Positions 41,015-50,930 of a stretch of DNA of 64,000 nucleotides are shown here, piece by piece; within the stretch, counting starts at the first letter, position 1; every line of letters begins with the position of its first letter. Source of the DNA: Gemmiger formicilis (GTDB lineage Bacteria; Bacillota; Clostridia; Oscillospirales; Ruminococcaceae); the NCBI RefSeq assembly GCF_018784445.1, contig NZ_WQOH01000014.1:62001-126000 (forward strand), given 5' to 3'. The position numbers and the translations under genes are program-made. The notes beneath the pieces were generated by a model. The model did not search any database. It saw only the letters and a list, made by a program, of their open reading frames with translations, and had not been told where the DNA came from.

Positions 41015-41801
41015 AATTAAAAATGTGTACAAGACCTTCAACGCGGGCACTGTCAACGAGAAGGTCGCCTTAAAGGGCCTCGACTTGACACTGGAGGACG
41101 GCGACTTTGTCACGGTCATCGGCGGCAACGGCGCGGGCAAGTCCACGATGCTGAATGCCGTGGCCGGTGTCTGGCCCGTAGATATGGGCAAGATCGTCAT
41201 TGATGGGCAGGATGTGACCCGCCTGTCGGAGCACCAGCGTGCCAAGTACATTGGCCGCGTGTTCCAGGACCCGATGATGGGTACCGCCGCTACCATGCAG
41301 ATCGATGAAAACCTGGCCCTGGCGGCCCGCCGGGGCTTGGCCCGCACACTGAAAACCGGCATCACAAAGAAAGAGCACGACGAATACTACGAGCTGCTCA
41401 AAACGCTGGACTTGGGGTTGGAAAACCGCATGACCAGCAAGGTGGGGCTCCTCTCCGGCGGCCAGCGCCAGGCGGTCACGCTGCTGATGGCAACGCTGAA
41501 AAAGCCAAAGCTCCTGTTGCTGGACGAGCACACCGCGGCCCTGGACCCCAAGACGGCCGCCAAGGTGCTGACTCTCTCCGAAAAAATCGTCGAGGAAAAC
41601 CACCTGACTACCCTGATGATCACCCACAACATGAAGGACGCCATCAAGTACGGCAACCGCCTGATCATGATGTACGAGGGCCACGTCATCTACGATGTGA
41701 AGGGCGAGGAAAAGAAGAACCTTCAGGTCAGCGACCTGCTGCAGCGCTTTGAGCAGGTCAGCGACGGCGAGTTTGCCAACGACCGTATGCTGCTTTCGTA
41801 A
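41007..41801 (+). CDS. ABC importer ATP-binding protein (TrpZ-like)
   Basis: A 264-residue ATPase: Walker A GGNGAGKST at residues 39-47, signature LSGGQRQAV, Walker B LLLLDEHTAALDP with a following THNMKDA switch His. The His after LLLLDE is a feature of the TrpZ-like group, where most ABC ATPases have Pro. It powers the importer encoded by the two genes before it. Confidence 0.92.
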   Translation: MLEIKNVYKTFNAGTVNEKVALKGLDLTLEDGDFVTVIGGNGAGKSTMLNAVAGVWPVDMGKIVIDGQDVTRLSEHQRAKYIGRVFQDPMMGTAATMQIDENLALAARRGLARTLKTGITKKEHDEYYELLKTLDLGLENRMTSKVGLLSGGQRQAVTLLMATLKKPKLLLLDEHTAALDPKTAAKVLTLSEKIVEENHLTTLMITHNMKDAIKYGNRLIMMYEGHVIYDVKGEEKKNLQVSDLLQRFEQVSDGEFANDRMLLS

Positions 41802-41812
41802 TCCACAATTTT

Positions 41813-41846
41813 GCCCGGGATGCACCATCCCGGGCATTCTCTTTGT
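41813..41846 (+). terminator. Terminator after the ABC importer operon
   Basis: GCCCGGGATG pairs with CATCCCGGGC around a three-base loop, followed by ATTCTCTTTG. Confidence 0.75.
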
Positions 41847-41884
41847 AATAAAATTGTAATACGTGACAATTTTTTGAAAATGAT

Positions 41885-41912
41885 GTTCAAAGCCCGCTAA
41901 ATATGATATAAT
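41885..41912 (+). promoter_or_regulatory. Promoter of the SGNH/Ig-like surface protein gene
   Basis: An extended -10 TGATATAAT (TATAAT at 41907-41912) with a poor -35 GTTCAA 16 bases upstream. Confidence 0.6.
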
Positions 41913-41987
41913 CTCTAATATGTATACTAGGTGGGATATGGCCTTGTGGCTCCCACTTGCCATAGACTAAGGAGGTACTCGTTCCCT

Positions 41988-43667
41988 ATGAGCCGCGAAC
42001 GTTATGAGGAAAAAGCAGGTATGAGCCCCACCCAGCGCAAGGCGTGTGTGGTGCTGGCGCTGTGTGCGTTGGCTATCGTGCTGAGCATTGTGGTCGCCTG
42101 GGTACTGCCCGGCAAGCTGGGCCTTTTTACCGGCGGTGCAAGCGCCTATGATAAGGACGCCTACCCGCTGGATACATCGCTGGAGGCTATACTGCCCCAG
42201 GCTGCGGCGGATGATGCCTATATCACCGCCAGTGTCTTTGCGGGCGATCAGTATGCTGTCACGCTGCAAAAGGACGCCCGCATCACGCTGAACCAGTTTG
42301 CGGGGCAGGAGGGGCTGCAAACCGCCAAGGCGCTGTCCACGGCCTGCGTAAACTTTGCGTCAGACTCCAACAACTACACGATCCCGCAGGCAATCCCCAA
42401 GATGAAAGCCCGCCGTGTTTTTGTGCAGCTGGGCTCCAACGATGTGGACGGAACGGTCAGTGTGGATTCCTTCATTGCCGATTACAAGCAGTTCTTGCAG
42501 AACATCCACTCGGCCTACTCCTATGCGGATATCATCGCAGTGTCCATCCCGCCTGTCACCGAGGACAGTGCCAACGCCGCCGAGACCCAGACTTACATTG
42601 ACCAGTTCAACCAGGCCATTGCCGTGGCCTGCAGCGACATGGGCTTCAAATACCTGAACAGCGCCGAGACCCTGAAAAACAGCCGAGGCTTTGCCGAGAA
42701 CAGCTACATGGAAGCCAATGAGTACAGCGCCTCCGGCGCCCGCGCCCTGCTGGAATACGCCAAGTCCCACGCCTATAACACGATGGACAGCCGCCCGGAC
42801 ACCAGCGACATCCCACAGCGCGCCTCGTCCACCAGCGGCGCGGCCAGCACGCCGCTCCCCACCGCCACCCCGACGAAGTTCACCGCCAGCTATGAGGTGG
42901 AGGACAGCGCCAAGGGCACCCTGACCGGCAACGGCCAGACCGGCGTTTCCAGCGTGGAGATCCAGGCGGACTCCGGCACCAGTGTCAACGTGACGGCGGT
43001 AGCCGCCGATGGCTTTGTATTCTACAAGTGGAGCGACGGCATCACCACCGCGACCCGCTATGACAACGTGACGAAGGACATCTCGGTCAAGGCCATGTTC
43101 AACGACGCCCGTGTCGAACTGACGCTGGACAAGGGCGACACGACGATCAAGAAGGGCGAGAGCCTGACCGTCAACGCCGCCGTCAAGCTGGGCGGTAAGG
43201 CCTACGACGCCACCAATGTGCAGTGGTCCATCAATGACGAGATGGAGAAAAACGGCAGCAGCCTGACCTTTACGCCCGACGCTGCCGGAACCTACACCCT
43301 CAAAGCGGGCATCGAGATCAATGGGACCTTCTCCACCGCGCAGCTGACCGTGACTGTGGAGGCCGACGCCGCGACGGTGAACATCAGTGGCAACAGCACC
43401 CTGACCGCGGGCCAGAGCACGACCCTGACTGCGACCGTCGCCAACGGCAGCGGTGATACAGTTTGGGGCTGCGAGGAAACGTCCTGGAAAGCCACCGGCG
43501 ACCAGGTGACATTCACCGCCAACGAGCCGGGCACTTACCGCATCCACGCCGCCAACAACGGCACCGAGAGCGTCTTTATCCTGACGGTCACGGCTGCCGC
43601 CACGCCGGAGCCGACCGCCACACCGGCCCCTGCGCCTGAGAGCCAGTCGGAATCCAACGCAGAATAA
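41988..43667 (+). CDS. Membrane-anchored SGNH-like protein with Ig-like repeats
   Basis: A 559-residue extracellular protein held by one N-terminal helix (ACVVLALCALAIVLSIVVAWV). Residues ~55-265 form an SGNH-hydrolase-like domain: VFVQLGSNDVDG matches block III. Block I reads AGDQY rather than GDS, and the final block lacks the DxxH (EYSASGARALLEY), so it is probably not a normal esterase. Three repeat modules follow: a YEVEDSAKGTLTGNGQTG / FVFYKWSDG bacterial repeat and two Ig-like domains, then a Pro/Thr tail. Likely role: surface glycan binding or modification. AAGGAGG lies 12 bases before the ATG. Confidence 0.7.
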   Translation: MSRERYEEKAGMSPTQRKACVVLALCALAIVLSIVVAWVLPGKLGLFTGGASAYDKDAYPLDTSLEAILPQAAADDAYITASVFAGDQYAVTLQKDARITLNQFAGQEGLQTAKALSTACVNFASDSNNYTIPQAIPKMKARRVFVQLGSNDVDGTVSVDSFIADYKQFLQNIHSAYSYADIIAVSIPPVTEDSANAAETQTYIDQFNQAIAVACSDMGFKYLNSAETLKNSRGFAENSYMEANEYSASGARALLEYAKSHAYNTMDSRPDTSDIPQRASSTSGAASTPLPTATPTKFTASYEVEDSAKGTLTGNGQTGVSSVEIQADSGTSVNVTAVAADGFVFYKWSDGITTATRYDNVTKDISVKAMFNDARVELTLDKGDTTIKKGESLTVNAAVKLGGKAYDATNVQWSINDEMEKNGSSLTFTPDAAGTYTLKAGIEINGTFSTAQLTVTVEADAATVNISGNSTLTAGQSTTLTATVANGSGDTVWGCEETSWKATGDQVTFTANEPGTYRIHAANNGTESVFILTVTAAATPEPTATPAPAPESQSESNAE

Positions 43668-43689
43668 AACGCGACAGAGGTTACAAGAA

Positions 43690-44445
43690 ATGGCAATTTA
43701 CACCTGTGTCCTGCTGGACATTGACAATACGCTGCTGGACTTTGACGCCGCCGAGCGCCAGGCTGTGACCGATATGCTGGCCGAGTACGAGCTGCCCCAC
43801 GACGAGGCCGCCTACGAGACCTACCACAAGGTCAACCGTGAGCTGTGGGACTCGCTGGCAAAGGGCCAGCTGAACAAGCAAAAACTGTTCCAGATTCGTT
43901 TTTCCCGCTTTATGCAGGCCATGCAGCTGCCGGATAACGGCAAAGGCAAGGCCATGAACGACCGCTATGAAGAACTGTTGGCGACCCACGCCGATCTTCT
44001 GCCCGGTGCCCTGACCGCGCTGGAAGAACTCAGCGAGGTGGCAACGCTGGCCATCGTCTCCAACGGTGCCGCTGCCGTACAGGAGTCCCGTATTGCAGCC
44101 TCCGGCATTGACCGCTATATGGACGGCATTTATATTTCGGAGAAGGTAGGCGCGGCCAAGCCCAGTGCCAAGCTGTTTGAGCACGCCCTCCGCGATTTGG
44201 GCATCACGAACAAAAGCCGCGTGCTGATGGTCGGCGATGACCTGTTGGCCGATATCAAAGGCGGCATGAATGCAGGGGTGGACACCTGCTGGTTCAACCT
44301 CGGGAATGTGGAAAACAAGACCGGCATCACGCCGAAATTTACGGTCGGTTCCTATGAGGAACTGTATCGCATTGTGATGGAGCCGGAGGAACTGGAAAAC
44401 TTGGGCGTGCGCAACCGCCGTCACAGCAACGAAGCCCTGCTGTAA
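43690..44445 (+). CDS. HAD hydrolase, YjjG/YfnB-type nucleotidase
   Basis: The 251-residue enzyme has HAD motif I LLDIDNTLLDFD at residues 8-19, motif II IVSNGAA, Lys in KVGAAKPSAKLFEHAL and motif IV MVGDDLLADIKGG, with a C1 helical cap. The LDIDNTLLDFD form is typical of YjjG pyrimidine 5'-nucleotidases, a housecleaning role. GAGG precedes the ATG. Confidence 0.88.
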   Translation: MAIYTCVLLDIDNTLLDFDAAERQAVTDMLAEYELPHDEAAYETYHKVNRELWDSLAKGQLNKQKLFQIRFSRFMQAMQLPDNGKGKAMNDRYEELLATHADLLPGALTALEELSEVATLAIVSNGAAAVQESRIAASGIDRYMDGIYISEKVGAAKPSAKLFEHALRDLGITNKSRVLMVGDDLLADIKGGMNAGVDTCWFNLGNVENKTGITPKFTVGSYEELYRIVMEPEELENLGVRNRRHSNEALL

Positions 44446-44514
44446 AAACCGGGGCACACTGCCGCTGCCCGCAAAAGGCGGCGGCATCATTTTGGAATTG
44501 AGGATGTACCGTAT

Positions 44515-46404
44515 ATGTTGTTGGAACTGCAAAACCTGGGCAAGAGCTTCGGCGAACACGAGGTACTGCGGGATGTGAACGCGGGCGTCGAGCGCGGCGA
44601 CCGCATCGGCATTATTGGTGCAAACGGCACCGGCAAAACGACGCTTTTGCGTATTCTGTGCGGCGAGAGTCTGCCCGACGCGGGCGACGCCGCCTTCGGC
44701 ACCGGCGTGACGACCGGATATCTGGAACAGAACGCCCGGCTCGACCCAGCGCTGGATGTCTACGCCACGATGAAACTGGTGTTCACTCCGGCGCTGGACG
44801 CGATGCAGCAGATGGAAACCCTGCAAAAACAGCTGGCTGCCGACCCGCACAACGCCGAGCTGACCGAAAAGATTGCCCACTGCACCGCTGTTATCGACGC
44901 CATGGATGCCTATAACATGGACACCCAAATCAAAAAGGTCCTCAACGGCATGGGCTTTCCCGCTGACACCTGGGCGAAGCTCGCGGGCGTGCTTTCCGGC
45001 GGCGAGCAGACCCGCTTGCGCCTGGCGCGGCTGCTGCTGGAACGCCCTGACCTGCTGATTCTGGACGAGCCGACGAACCACCTGGACCTGGAAACGATGG
45101 AGTGGCTGGAAAATTACCTGAAGGCCTACCGCGGTGCGGTGCTGGTCGTCAGCCATGACCGCTATTTCCTTGACGCTGTCTGCACCCGTATCTGGGAGCT
45201 TCGCGGCAAAAGCATCAAGACCTACCGCGGAAACTACTCAGCCTACCTGCCCCAGCGCGAAGCCGCTGACGAGCGCCAGCAAAAACTGCATGACGCCGCC
45301 GTGGAAAAGGCTGCCAAATTGCAGGACTATGTGGACCGCAACTTGGTCCGTGCCTCCACCACCAAGATGGCCCAGAGCCGCCGCAAGCAGCTGGAAAAAC
45401 TGGAGATCGTCGAGGCACCCACCGCCGAGGCGTGGGAACTGAACTTCCGCTTTGAGTACGACATTGAGCCGTATGACGAGCTGGTCATCATGAAAAACCT
45501 GAGTGTACACATCGGCGAGCGCACTCTCATCGATGCACTGGATTACGTTGTCCACCGCGGAGACAAGCTCGTCATTGCCGGCCCCAACGGCGCGGGCAAA
45601 TCGACGCTTTTGCAGGTGTTGGACGGCAAGCGCCGCCCCTCTGGCGGCATGGTGCGTTTGGGCAGCGGGGCCAAACCCGGCATCTTCACCCAGCAGCAGG
45701 CCCGCCGGGCGGGCCGCGTCATCGACGCCATCTGGAACCAGTACCCCCGCTTCACCGAGCTGGAAGTCCGCAGCCATCTGGCACGCTTCGGCTACCGGGG
45801 CGAGGAAGTCTTTAAGGACTGCGCGTCCCTCTCCGGCGGCGAGCTGGCCCGCCTGCGCTTTGCCGAGCTGGCCCTTGAACGCCCGAACCTGATGTTTTTG
45901 GATGAGCCGACGAACCACCTGGATATCTACATGCGCGAGAGCCTGACCCAGGCGTTGGCCGCCTACACCGGCACGCTGCTGCTCGTCACCCACGATCGCT
46001 ATCTGATGCAGACGCTGGGCTGCCCCATCATGTATTTAGAGGACGGTAAGGCGACGTTTTACCCGAATTTTGCAGCGCTGCAAAACCGCGAAGCGGGCAA
46101 AACCCAAGAGCAGCAGAAAACCGAGGACACTGCCAAAAAGCAGGCCTACGGCAAGGAACAGCGCAAGCGCCGCGCCGAGGTTCGCGCCCGCTTAAAGAAA
46201 GTGGAAACAGAGATCGAAGAGCTGGGGGCACACATCGTTGAGCTGGAAAACGAAATCAACGACCCCGAGGTTCTGCGCGACCACCTGCTACTGCGGGACA
46301 AATGTGATGAAATGGACGACACCCGTTTCCACCAGCAGGAACTTTACGACGAATGGGAAAAGCTGGCCGAAGAACAGGAATCCTTCGACAGCGAGGGCGA
46401 GTAA
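44515..46404 (+). CDS. ABC-F family ATPase (translation factor-like)
   Basis: A 629-residue soluble protein with two ABC ATPase domains and no membrane segments. The Walker A motifs are GANGTGKTT and GPNGAGKST, the signatures LSGGEQTRLRLARLLL and LSGGELARLRFAEL, and Walker B is LILDEPTNHLDL / LMFLDEPTNHLDI. A linker with basic helices joins the domains and a coiled-coil C-terminal extension (KKVETEIEELGAHIVELENEI) resembles the Uup/YdiF group. These factors act on ribosomes; none of the features proves an antibiotic-resistance role. Confidence 0.92.
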   Translation: MLLELQNLGKSFGEHEVLRDVNAGVERGDRIGIIGANGTGKTTLLRILCGESLPDAGDAAFGTGVTTGYLEQNARLDPALDVYATMKLVFTPALDAMQQMETLQKQLAADPHNAELTEKIAHCTAVIDAMDAYNMDTQIKKVLNGMGFPADTWAKLAGVLSGGEQTRLRLARLLLERPDLLILDEPTNHLDLETMEWLENYLKAYRGAVLVVSHDRYFLDAVCTRIWELRGKSIKTYRGNYSAYLPQREAADERQQKLHDAAVEKAAKLQDYVDRNLVRASTTKMAQSRRKQLEKLEIVEAPTAEAWELNFRFEYDIEPYDELVIMKNLSVHIGERTLIDALDYVVHRGDKLVIAGPNGAGKSTLLQVLDGKRRPSGGMVRLGSGAKPGIFTQQQARRAGRVIDAIWNQYPRFTELEVRSHLARFGYRGEEVFKDCASLSGGELARLRFAELALERPNLMFLDEPTNHLDIYMRESLTQALAAYTGTLLLVTHDRYLMQTLGCPIMYLEDGKATFYPNFAALQNREAGKTQEQQKTEDTAKKQAYGKEQRKRRAEVRARLKKVETEIEELGAHIVELENEINDPEVLRDHLLLRDKCDEMDDTRFHQQELYDEWEKLAEEQESFDSEGE

Positions 46405-46424
46405 GCATTTTACCATTCTGTAAC

Positions 46425-46452
46425 TTGTATTCCTGCAAAAAAACGCTATACT
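46425..46452 (+). promoter_or_regulatory. Promoter of the surface polysaccharide locus
   Basis: TTGTAT (46425-46430), 16 bases, TATACT (46447-46452), about 65 bases before the first gene. No other good promoter was seen until 56.2 kb. Confidence 0.65.
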
Positions 46453-46516
46453 ATAAGTTTAGCAAAACCCTTATATGAGAAAGTATAGGAAAGTATTTTA
46501 AGGCGGGTAGACTATA

Positions 46517-47287
46517 TTGCAGACCACCATTATCGTAGCAACGCATAAACCGTACTGGGTGCCGGATGATCCGATGTATCTGCCGGTACAGATGGGCCAT
46601 GCCATCCATCCGGCCATCGGCTATATCGGCGATGATACCGGCGAAAATATCTCGGAGCGCAACGCAAATTTCTGTGAGCTGACCGGCCTGTACTGGGCCG
46701 CGCACAACATTGATTCCGACTATATCGGCATTGTGCATTACCGCCGCTATTTTGCCAGCCGCCGCAAGAGCCGCTTTGCCGCCAAGAAAAGCCGCGTCAT
46801 CAGTCACGAGGAACTGTGCTCTATCCTGGCGACCACCAACGTGGTGCTGCCTAAAGAACGCCACTATTTCATCGAGACAAACTACACCCAGTACATCCAC
46901 GCCCACCATAAGCGGGATCTGGAAACGACCCGAGCCATCATTGCGCGCAAATGCCCCGAGTATCTGCCCGCGTATGATCTGTATATGTCCAAGACGCACG
47001 GCCACCACTTCAATATGTTCGTCATGAAAAAGGAGCTTTTGCAGCACTACTGCACCTGGCTGTTTGATATCTTGTTTGAACTGGAAAAAGAGTTGGACAT
47101 GACCGGCTACACGGTCAATGACCGCCGCGTCTTTGGCTTTGTCAGCGAACGTCTGCTCGATGCCTGGCTTATCACGAACAACATCAGCTTTGAGGAACTG
47201 GACATCGTCTATATGGAGCACCAGAACTGGCTGCACAAGGGCACCGCCTTCCTCAAGCGCAAATTCTTCCCGAAGAAAGATGATTGA
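46517..47287 (+). CDS. DUF4422-type glycosyltransferase
   Basis: The 256-residue protein matches the DUF4422 family found in capsule and cell-wall glycan clusters: VATHKPYWVP near the start, GDDTGENIS, LYWAAHN and the VHYRRYF block near residue 74. It is cytoplasmic, with a basic C-terminus (LKRKFFPKK). The start is TTG; AAGGCGGG lies about ten bases upstream. The next gene overlaps its end by eight bases. Confidence 0.82.
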   Translation: MQTTIIVATHKPYWVPDDPMYLPVQMGHAIHPAIGYIGDDTGENISERNANFCELTGLYWAAHNIDSDYIGIVHYRRYFASRRKSRFAAKKSRVISHEELCSILATTNVVLPKERHYFIETNYTQYIHAHHKRDLETTRAIIARKCPEYLPAYDLYMSKTHGHHFNMFVMKKELLQHYCTWLFDILFELEKELDMTGYTVNDRRVFGFVSERLLDAWLITNNISFEELDIVYMEHQNWLHKGTAFLKRKFFPKKDD

Positions 47288-48179
47288 CGCAAACGCCGTC
47301 ACGGCTGTGGTCGTGACCTACAATCGGCTGGCGCTGCTCCAACAATGCCTGGCCGCCTTGTGCGCCCAGACCGTGCGGGGCTTTACGGTGCTGGTGGTGG
47401 ACAACGCCTCCACCGACGGTACCGCTGACTACCTGAAAACGCTGGATATGCCTGGGCTTGTCTGCCGTAATCCGGGCAAAAATCTCGGCGGTGCGGGCGG
47501 CTTTGCCTACGGCATCCGGGAGGCTGCAGCCCTCGGCTGCAAGGCAGTCTGGATCATGGACGACGATACACTCCCGACGCCCACGGCGCTGGAAACCCTG
47601 CTGGCGGCGGACGCTGCCCACGGTGGAGACTACGGCTGGCTGTCTGGCCGCGCCCTGGCCCCGGATGGCGCCGACCAGCCTATGAACCTCCAGCGCAAGA
47701 CGATGTACCGCGATATCGACGGTTTCGGTGATGGCAAAGGCGAGATACCCGCCGTGATGGCGAGCTTTGTCTCGCTGTTTCTGCGCGTCGAGACCGTGCG
47801 GCAGTTCGGCCTGCCCATCGCCGAGTTCTTCATCTGGTCCGACGATTGGGAGTACACCCGCCGCATTTCCCGCGAAAAGCCCTGCTATGTCGTGCCATCC
47901 AGTCGGGTCGTGCACGCCATGCAGAACCCCGGCGTGGTGAATATCGCGAAGGACGTGCCCGCCCGTTGGGCCAGATACCGCTACTTTTACCGCAATGATG
48001 TCGTGCTCTACCGGCGGGAAGGAGTCATCGGCTGGCTGTGGCTGCTGGCAAAGGATGCCTGGCACACCGTGCAGGTTTTGCGCGACGGCCAGGGCAGCCG
48101 GGCCGAACGCATCAAAATCATCTGGAAAGGCTTTGCTGCGGGGGTCAAGTTCCACCCGCAGACACCGTACCTGCCATGA
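47280..48179 (+). CDS. Family 2 glycosyltransferase (rhamnosyl/galactofuranosyl-type)
   Basis: A 299-residue GT-A enzyme: VVVTYNRLALLQQCLAAL at the start, VDNASTDGT, NLGGAGGFAYGI and a DDDTLPTP metal-binding segment near residue 95, followed by an acceptor region with WSDDWEYTRR. This NLGGAGG/DDD pattern is common in rhamnosyl- and galactofuranosyltransferases. Both ends overlap neighbours, so it is embedded in the operon. Confidence 0.88.
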   Translation: MIDANAVTAVVVTYNRLALLQQCLAALCAQTVRGFTVLVVDNASTDGTADYLKTLDMPGLVCRNPGKNLGGAGGFAYGIREAAALGCKAVWIMDDDTLPTPTALETLLAADAAHGGDYGWLSGRALAPDGADQPMNLQRKTMYRDIDGFGDGKGEIPAVMASFVSLFLRVETVRQFGLPIAEFFIWSDDWEYTRRISREKPCYVVPSSRVVHAMQNPGVVNIAKDVPARWARYRYFYRNDVVLYRREGVIGWLWLLAKDAWHTVQVLRDGQGSRAERIKIIWKGFAAGVKFHPQTPYLP

Positions 48180-49894
48180 ATCTAACGGAACACATCTGCC
48201 ATATGGCCGCCCGGTATGACGCGGTGGCTTTCGACGTGTTTGACACGCTCATCAAGCGTGACACTGCCGCGCCGACGAATCTTTTCCGCCTGCGGGGCGA
48301 GGCGTTTTATACCGCCCGCACCCGGGCCGAGCGCGAAGCCCGCGCCGCCAAAAGCGGGGAAGTAACACTGGCGGAAATCTACGCCCGGCCCTGCCTTGCG
48401 GGTTATGACACCGCGCAGGAGTGCGCTGCCGAGCTGGCCGCCTGCACGGCTTACGCACCGGTGCAGGCCGCTGTGCAGAAATTGGCGCAGCAGGGCAAAA
48501 AACTCTATTATATTTCCGATATGTACCTGCCGCAGACGCAGATCAACGCCATGCTGCGCCGCTGCGGCTACACCCAGTTTGCGGGGGGCTTCGCCTCCTG
48601 CACCTACGGTGTGCAGAAGCGCAGCGGCAGACTGTTCAAACAGTTTTTGCACGAGACGGAACTGGACGCCAGGCAGGTGCTTTTCATCGGGGACAGCTGG
48701 CGCGCCGATGTGGCCGGGGCCGCGCTGGCAGGGATAGCTTCGTGGCATCTGCCCACAGGCCCCGCCCCGGCGTCTGACCTCGATGCCTTTATACAAAACC
48801 GGCTGCAACTGTGCAAAACGGCGGGGGAGGCGCTGGGCATTTCGGTGCTGGGGCCGCTGGCTACGGCCTACTGCCGCTGGCTGCATGAACGCCGTGCCGT
48901 GCACCCGGACGCGAAACTCTATTTCCTCGCGCGGGATATGTACCTGATGCGCGCAGTATACGCCGCACTGTACCCGGACGAAGAAACCGAATATTTGCGG
49001 GTCTCCCGCCGCAGCCTGGCCCCGGCGTTTTTGGCGGCGGGGGATTATGCCAGTGTGAGGGCGGCACTGCCACGGCAAAGCCTGACCGGGGCGCAGATCG
49101 CCGCCTACTGCGGTGCAGTCTGCCCGCCGGAGCTGGCTGTACAAAAATTTGACTTGAAAGCTCCGAACACCGCAGAACTGGATATCTTTTTGCAAAAACT
49201 GCCCGCCCCGGAAAACGCCGAGGCCGTGACCGCCTACCTGCGCCAAATGGGCGTGCGGGAGGGGGATATCCTGGTGGATATCGGCAGCGGCGGCACGACC
49301 CAGCTGCTGCTGGAACGGTTGCTGGGCGTGCAGCTGCACGGCTTGCAGCTCTCGGCAGACGAGCGCCTGCGCAGCCGCTTTGACGAGACGCGCACCGAGG
49401 TGTTCCTGTTCGGCGGTCAGCCCGCTCCGCGCCTGTACTGGGCAGGTCAGCCGATGCTGGAACGACTCATTTCTGAGGATGTTGGCGCGACGCTCGGCTA
49501 TCGGGCGGCAGAGGACAAAATAGAAGCAGTCGCGGCGTCCCAGCCTGTCGCGCCGCTGCTGGCGGGTATCCAACAGGGCGTGCGGAACTTCGCCGTTGCC
49601 TGGCGGGACAGCGTGCTGCATGATTGGCCCATCCCGCCGGAACGGGCCATTGCACCGTTTTTGCAGCTGGTGGAAAGCCCGACTGCTTTACAGGTAAAAT
49701 TGCTGGGAGATTTGACTGTCGAGGATGGCGGTGTGTATCCGCTGGCCGCCCCCGAGAGCGCCGCCCACTACCTGGCCCACCCCAGGGACGTAAAACGCGA
49801 TCTGGCAGAAGCGCGGTGGAAAATCGGCTTTTTAAAGCGGCTGGCCCCACTGCCGCTGCCCTACGGAAAAATCTATCTGAAACTCAAAAAATAA
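48176..49894 (+). CDS. Two-domain HAD-like protein of glycan clusters
   Basis: A 572-residue protein. The N-terminal HAD domain (residues ~15-205) has motif I VAFDVFDTLIKRD, YYISDMYLP and FIGDSWRADVAGA. The second half repeats a HAD-like theme (YFLARDMYLMRAVYAAL, then DILVDIGSGGTTQ). Such double HAD proteins sit in LPS and capsule loci, where they are thought to handle sugar or glycerol phosphates; the reaction is not established. The start codon overlaps the previous stop (ATGA). Confidence 0.75.
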   Translation: MNLTEHICHMAARYDAVAFDVFDTLIKRDTAAPTNLFRLRGEAFYTARTRAEREARAAKSGEVTLAEIYARPCLAGYDTAQECAAELAACTAYAPVQAAVQKLAQQGKKLYYISDMYLPQTQINAMLRRCGYTQFAGGFASCTYGVQKRSGRLFKQFLHETELDARQVLFIGDSWRADVAGAALAGIASWHLPTGPAPASDLDAFIQNRLQLCKTAGEALGISVLGPLATAYCRWLHERRAVHPDAKLYFLARDMYLMRAVYAALYPDEETEYLRVSRRSLAPAFLAAGDYASVRAALPRQSLTGAQIAAYCGAVCPPELAVQKFDLKAPNTAELDIFLQKLPAPENAEAVTAYLRQMGVREGDILVDIGSGGTTQLLLERLLGVQLHGLQLSADERLRSRFDETRTEVFLFGGQPAPRLYWAGQPMLERLISEDVGATLGYRAAEDKIEAVAASQPVAPLLAGIQQGVRNFAVAWRDSVLHDWPIPPERAIAPFLQLVESPTALQVKLLGDLTVEDGGVYPLAAPESAAHYLAHPRDVKRDLAEARWKIGFLKRLAPLPLPYGKIYLKLKK

Positions 49895-49913
49895 TCAGGA
49901 AAGGAGAGATACC

Positions 49914-50930
49914 ATGGCAAAAATCAGCGTCATTTTACCGGCCTACAACGCCGAAAAGACCCTGCGCACCGCCGTGGAGTCCATCCTTTCCCAGCAGGTG
50001 CCGGGGATGGAAATCATCATCGTCAACGATGGCTCCGCCGACGGCACGGCCCGGCTCTGCCATGTGCTTGCCAGCGAGAACGACTGCATCCACGTCATCA
50101 CCCAGAAAAACGCCGGCATCTGCGCGGCCCGCAACCGCGGGCTGGAAGCCGCGGGCGGCGAGTTTATCGCCTTCTGCGACGACGATGATCTGTTCTGGCA
50201 GGGGGCACTTAAACTGCTTTTGCAGACTGCAGAGGATTCCCACGCCGACATTGTGCGCGGCGGGTATGAGCTTTTGCGCCAGCGCCCGGACGGCACCTTT
50301 GCCGAGCAGAGGCATCCCACCGGGCAGCCTTGCACAATAGAATTGGGCAAGGGCGGCTATGGTGCCTTTTTGGAGAACAGCGGCCCGCAGTTTGTCTGGA
50401 ACGCCCTTTACCGCCGCACAGCGCTGTTGGGCCTGCGCTTTAATGAGCGGTGCAGCTTCGGCCTGGAGGATTTCGTCTTTAACGCTGCGGCCTACCGGCG
50501 CATCTGCAAGGCGGTCTACATCCCGCGGGTAGTCTACCGCCACTTTGAGGGGGCGCAGAGCACCTCCTGTGCGCGGACGGCGCAGGCACTTATGGGGCGC
50601 ATCCGGGCGTTGGAACCCTGGATGGAGGCGGAATTTCACGCCGCCCAGCGCTGGTGCAGCCCCGACGAAATGCAGGCTGTGTGGAAAAACCGCCGCGCCC
50701 AGGTCGTGACATTTTTGATGCACCAGCTGCGGGATGCCCGCGCCCCCGATCCGCTGCGTCGGCAGGCGTGGCGCACCCTGCGGGAAGTTCTGGCCCCATA
50801 CCCGGGCGGAATGCTTGACATTTTGCACGATGCAGGGAAAAATAAAAAGCAGACGGCCGCGCTGCTCTTATACCAGCTGCGGCTGCAAAATCTGTACGAT
50901 TTGCTGACCATCAGAGAGGAACAACTATGA
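49914..50930 (+). CDS. Family 2 glycosyltransferase
   Basis: The 338-residue GT-A enzyme begins ISVILPAYNAEKTLRTAVESIL and has IIVNDGSADGTARL, the NAGICAARNRGLEAA loop and the DDDD metal site in FIAFCDDDDLF near residue 90. The C-terminal 120 residues are helical. AAGGAGAG lies ahead of the ATG. Donor and acceptor are not readable from sequence. Confidence 0.92.
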   Translation: MAKISVILPAYNAEKTLRTAVESILSQQVPGMEIIIVNDGSADGTARLCHVLASENDCIHVITQKNAGICAARNRGLEAAGGEFIAFCDDDDLFWQGALKLLLQTAEDSHADIVRGGYELLRQRPDGTFAEQRHPTGQPCTIELGKGGYGAFLENSGPQFVWNALYRRTALLGLRFNERCSFGLEDFVFNAAAYRRICKAVYIPRVVYRHFEGAQSTSCARTAQALMGRIRALEPWMEAEFHAAQRWCSPDEMQAVWKNRRAQVVTFLMHQLRDARAPDPLRRQAWRTLREVLAPYPGGMLDILHDAGKNKKQTAALLLYQLRLQNLYDLLTIREEQL

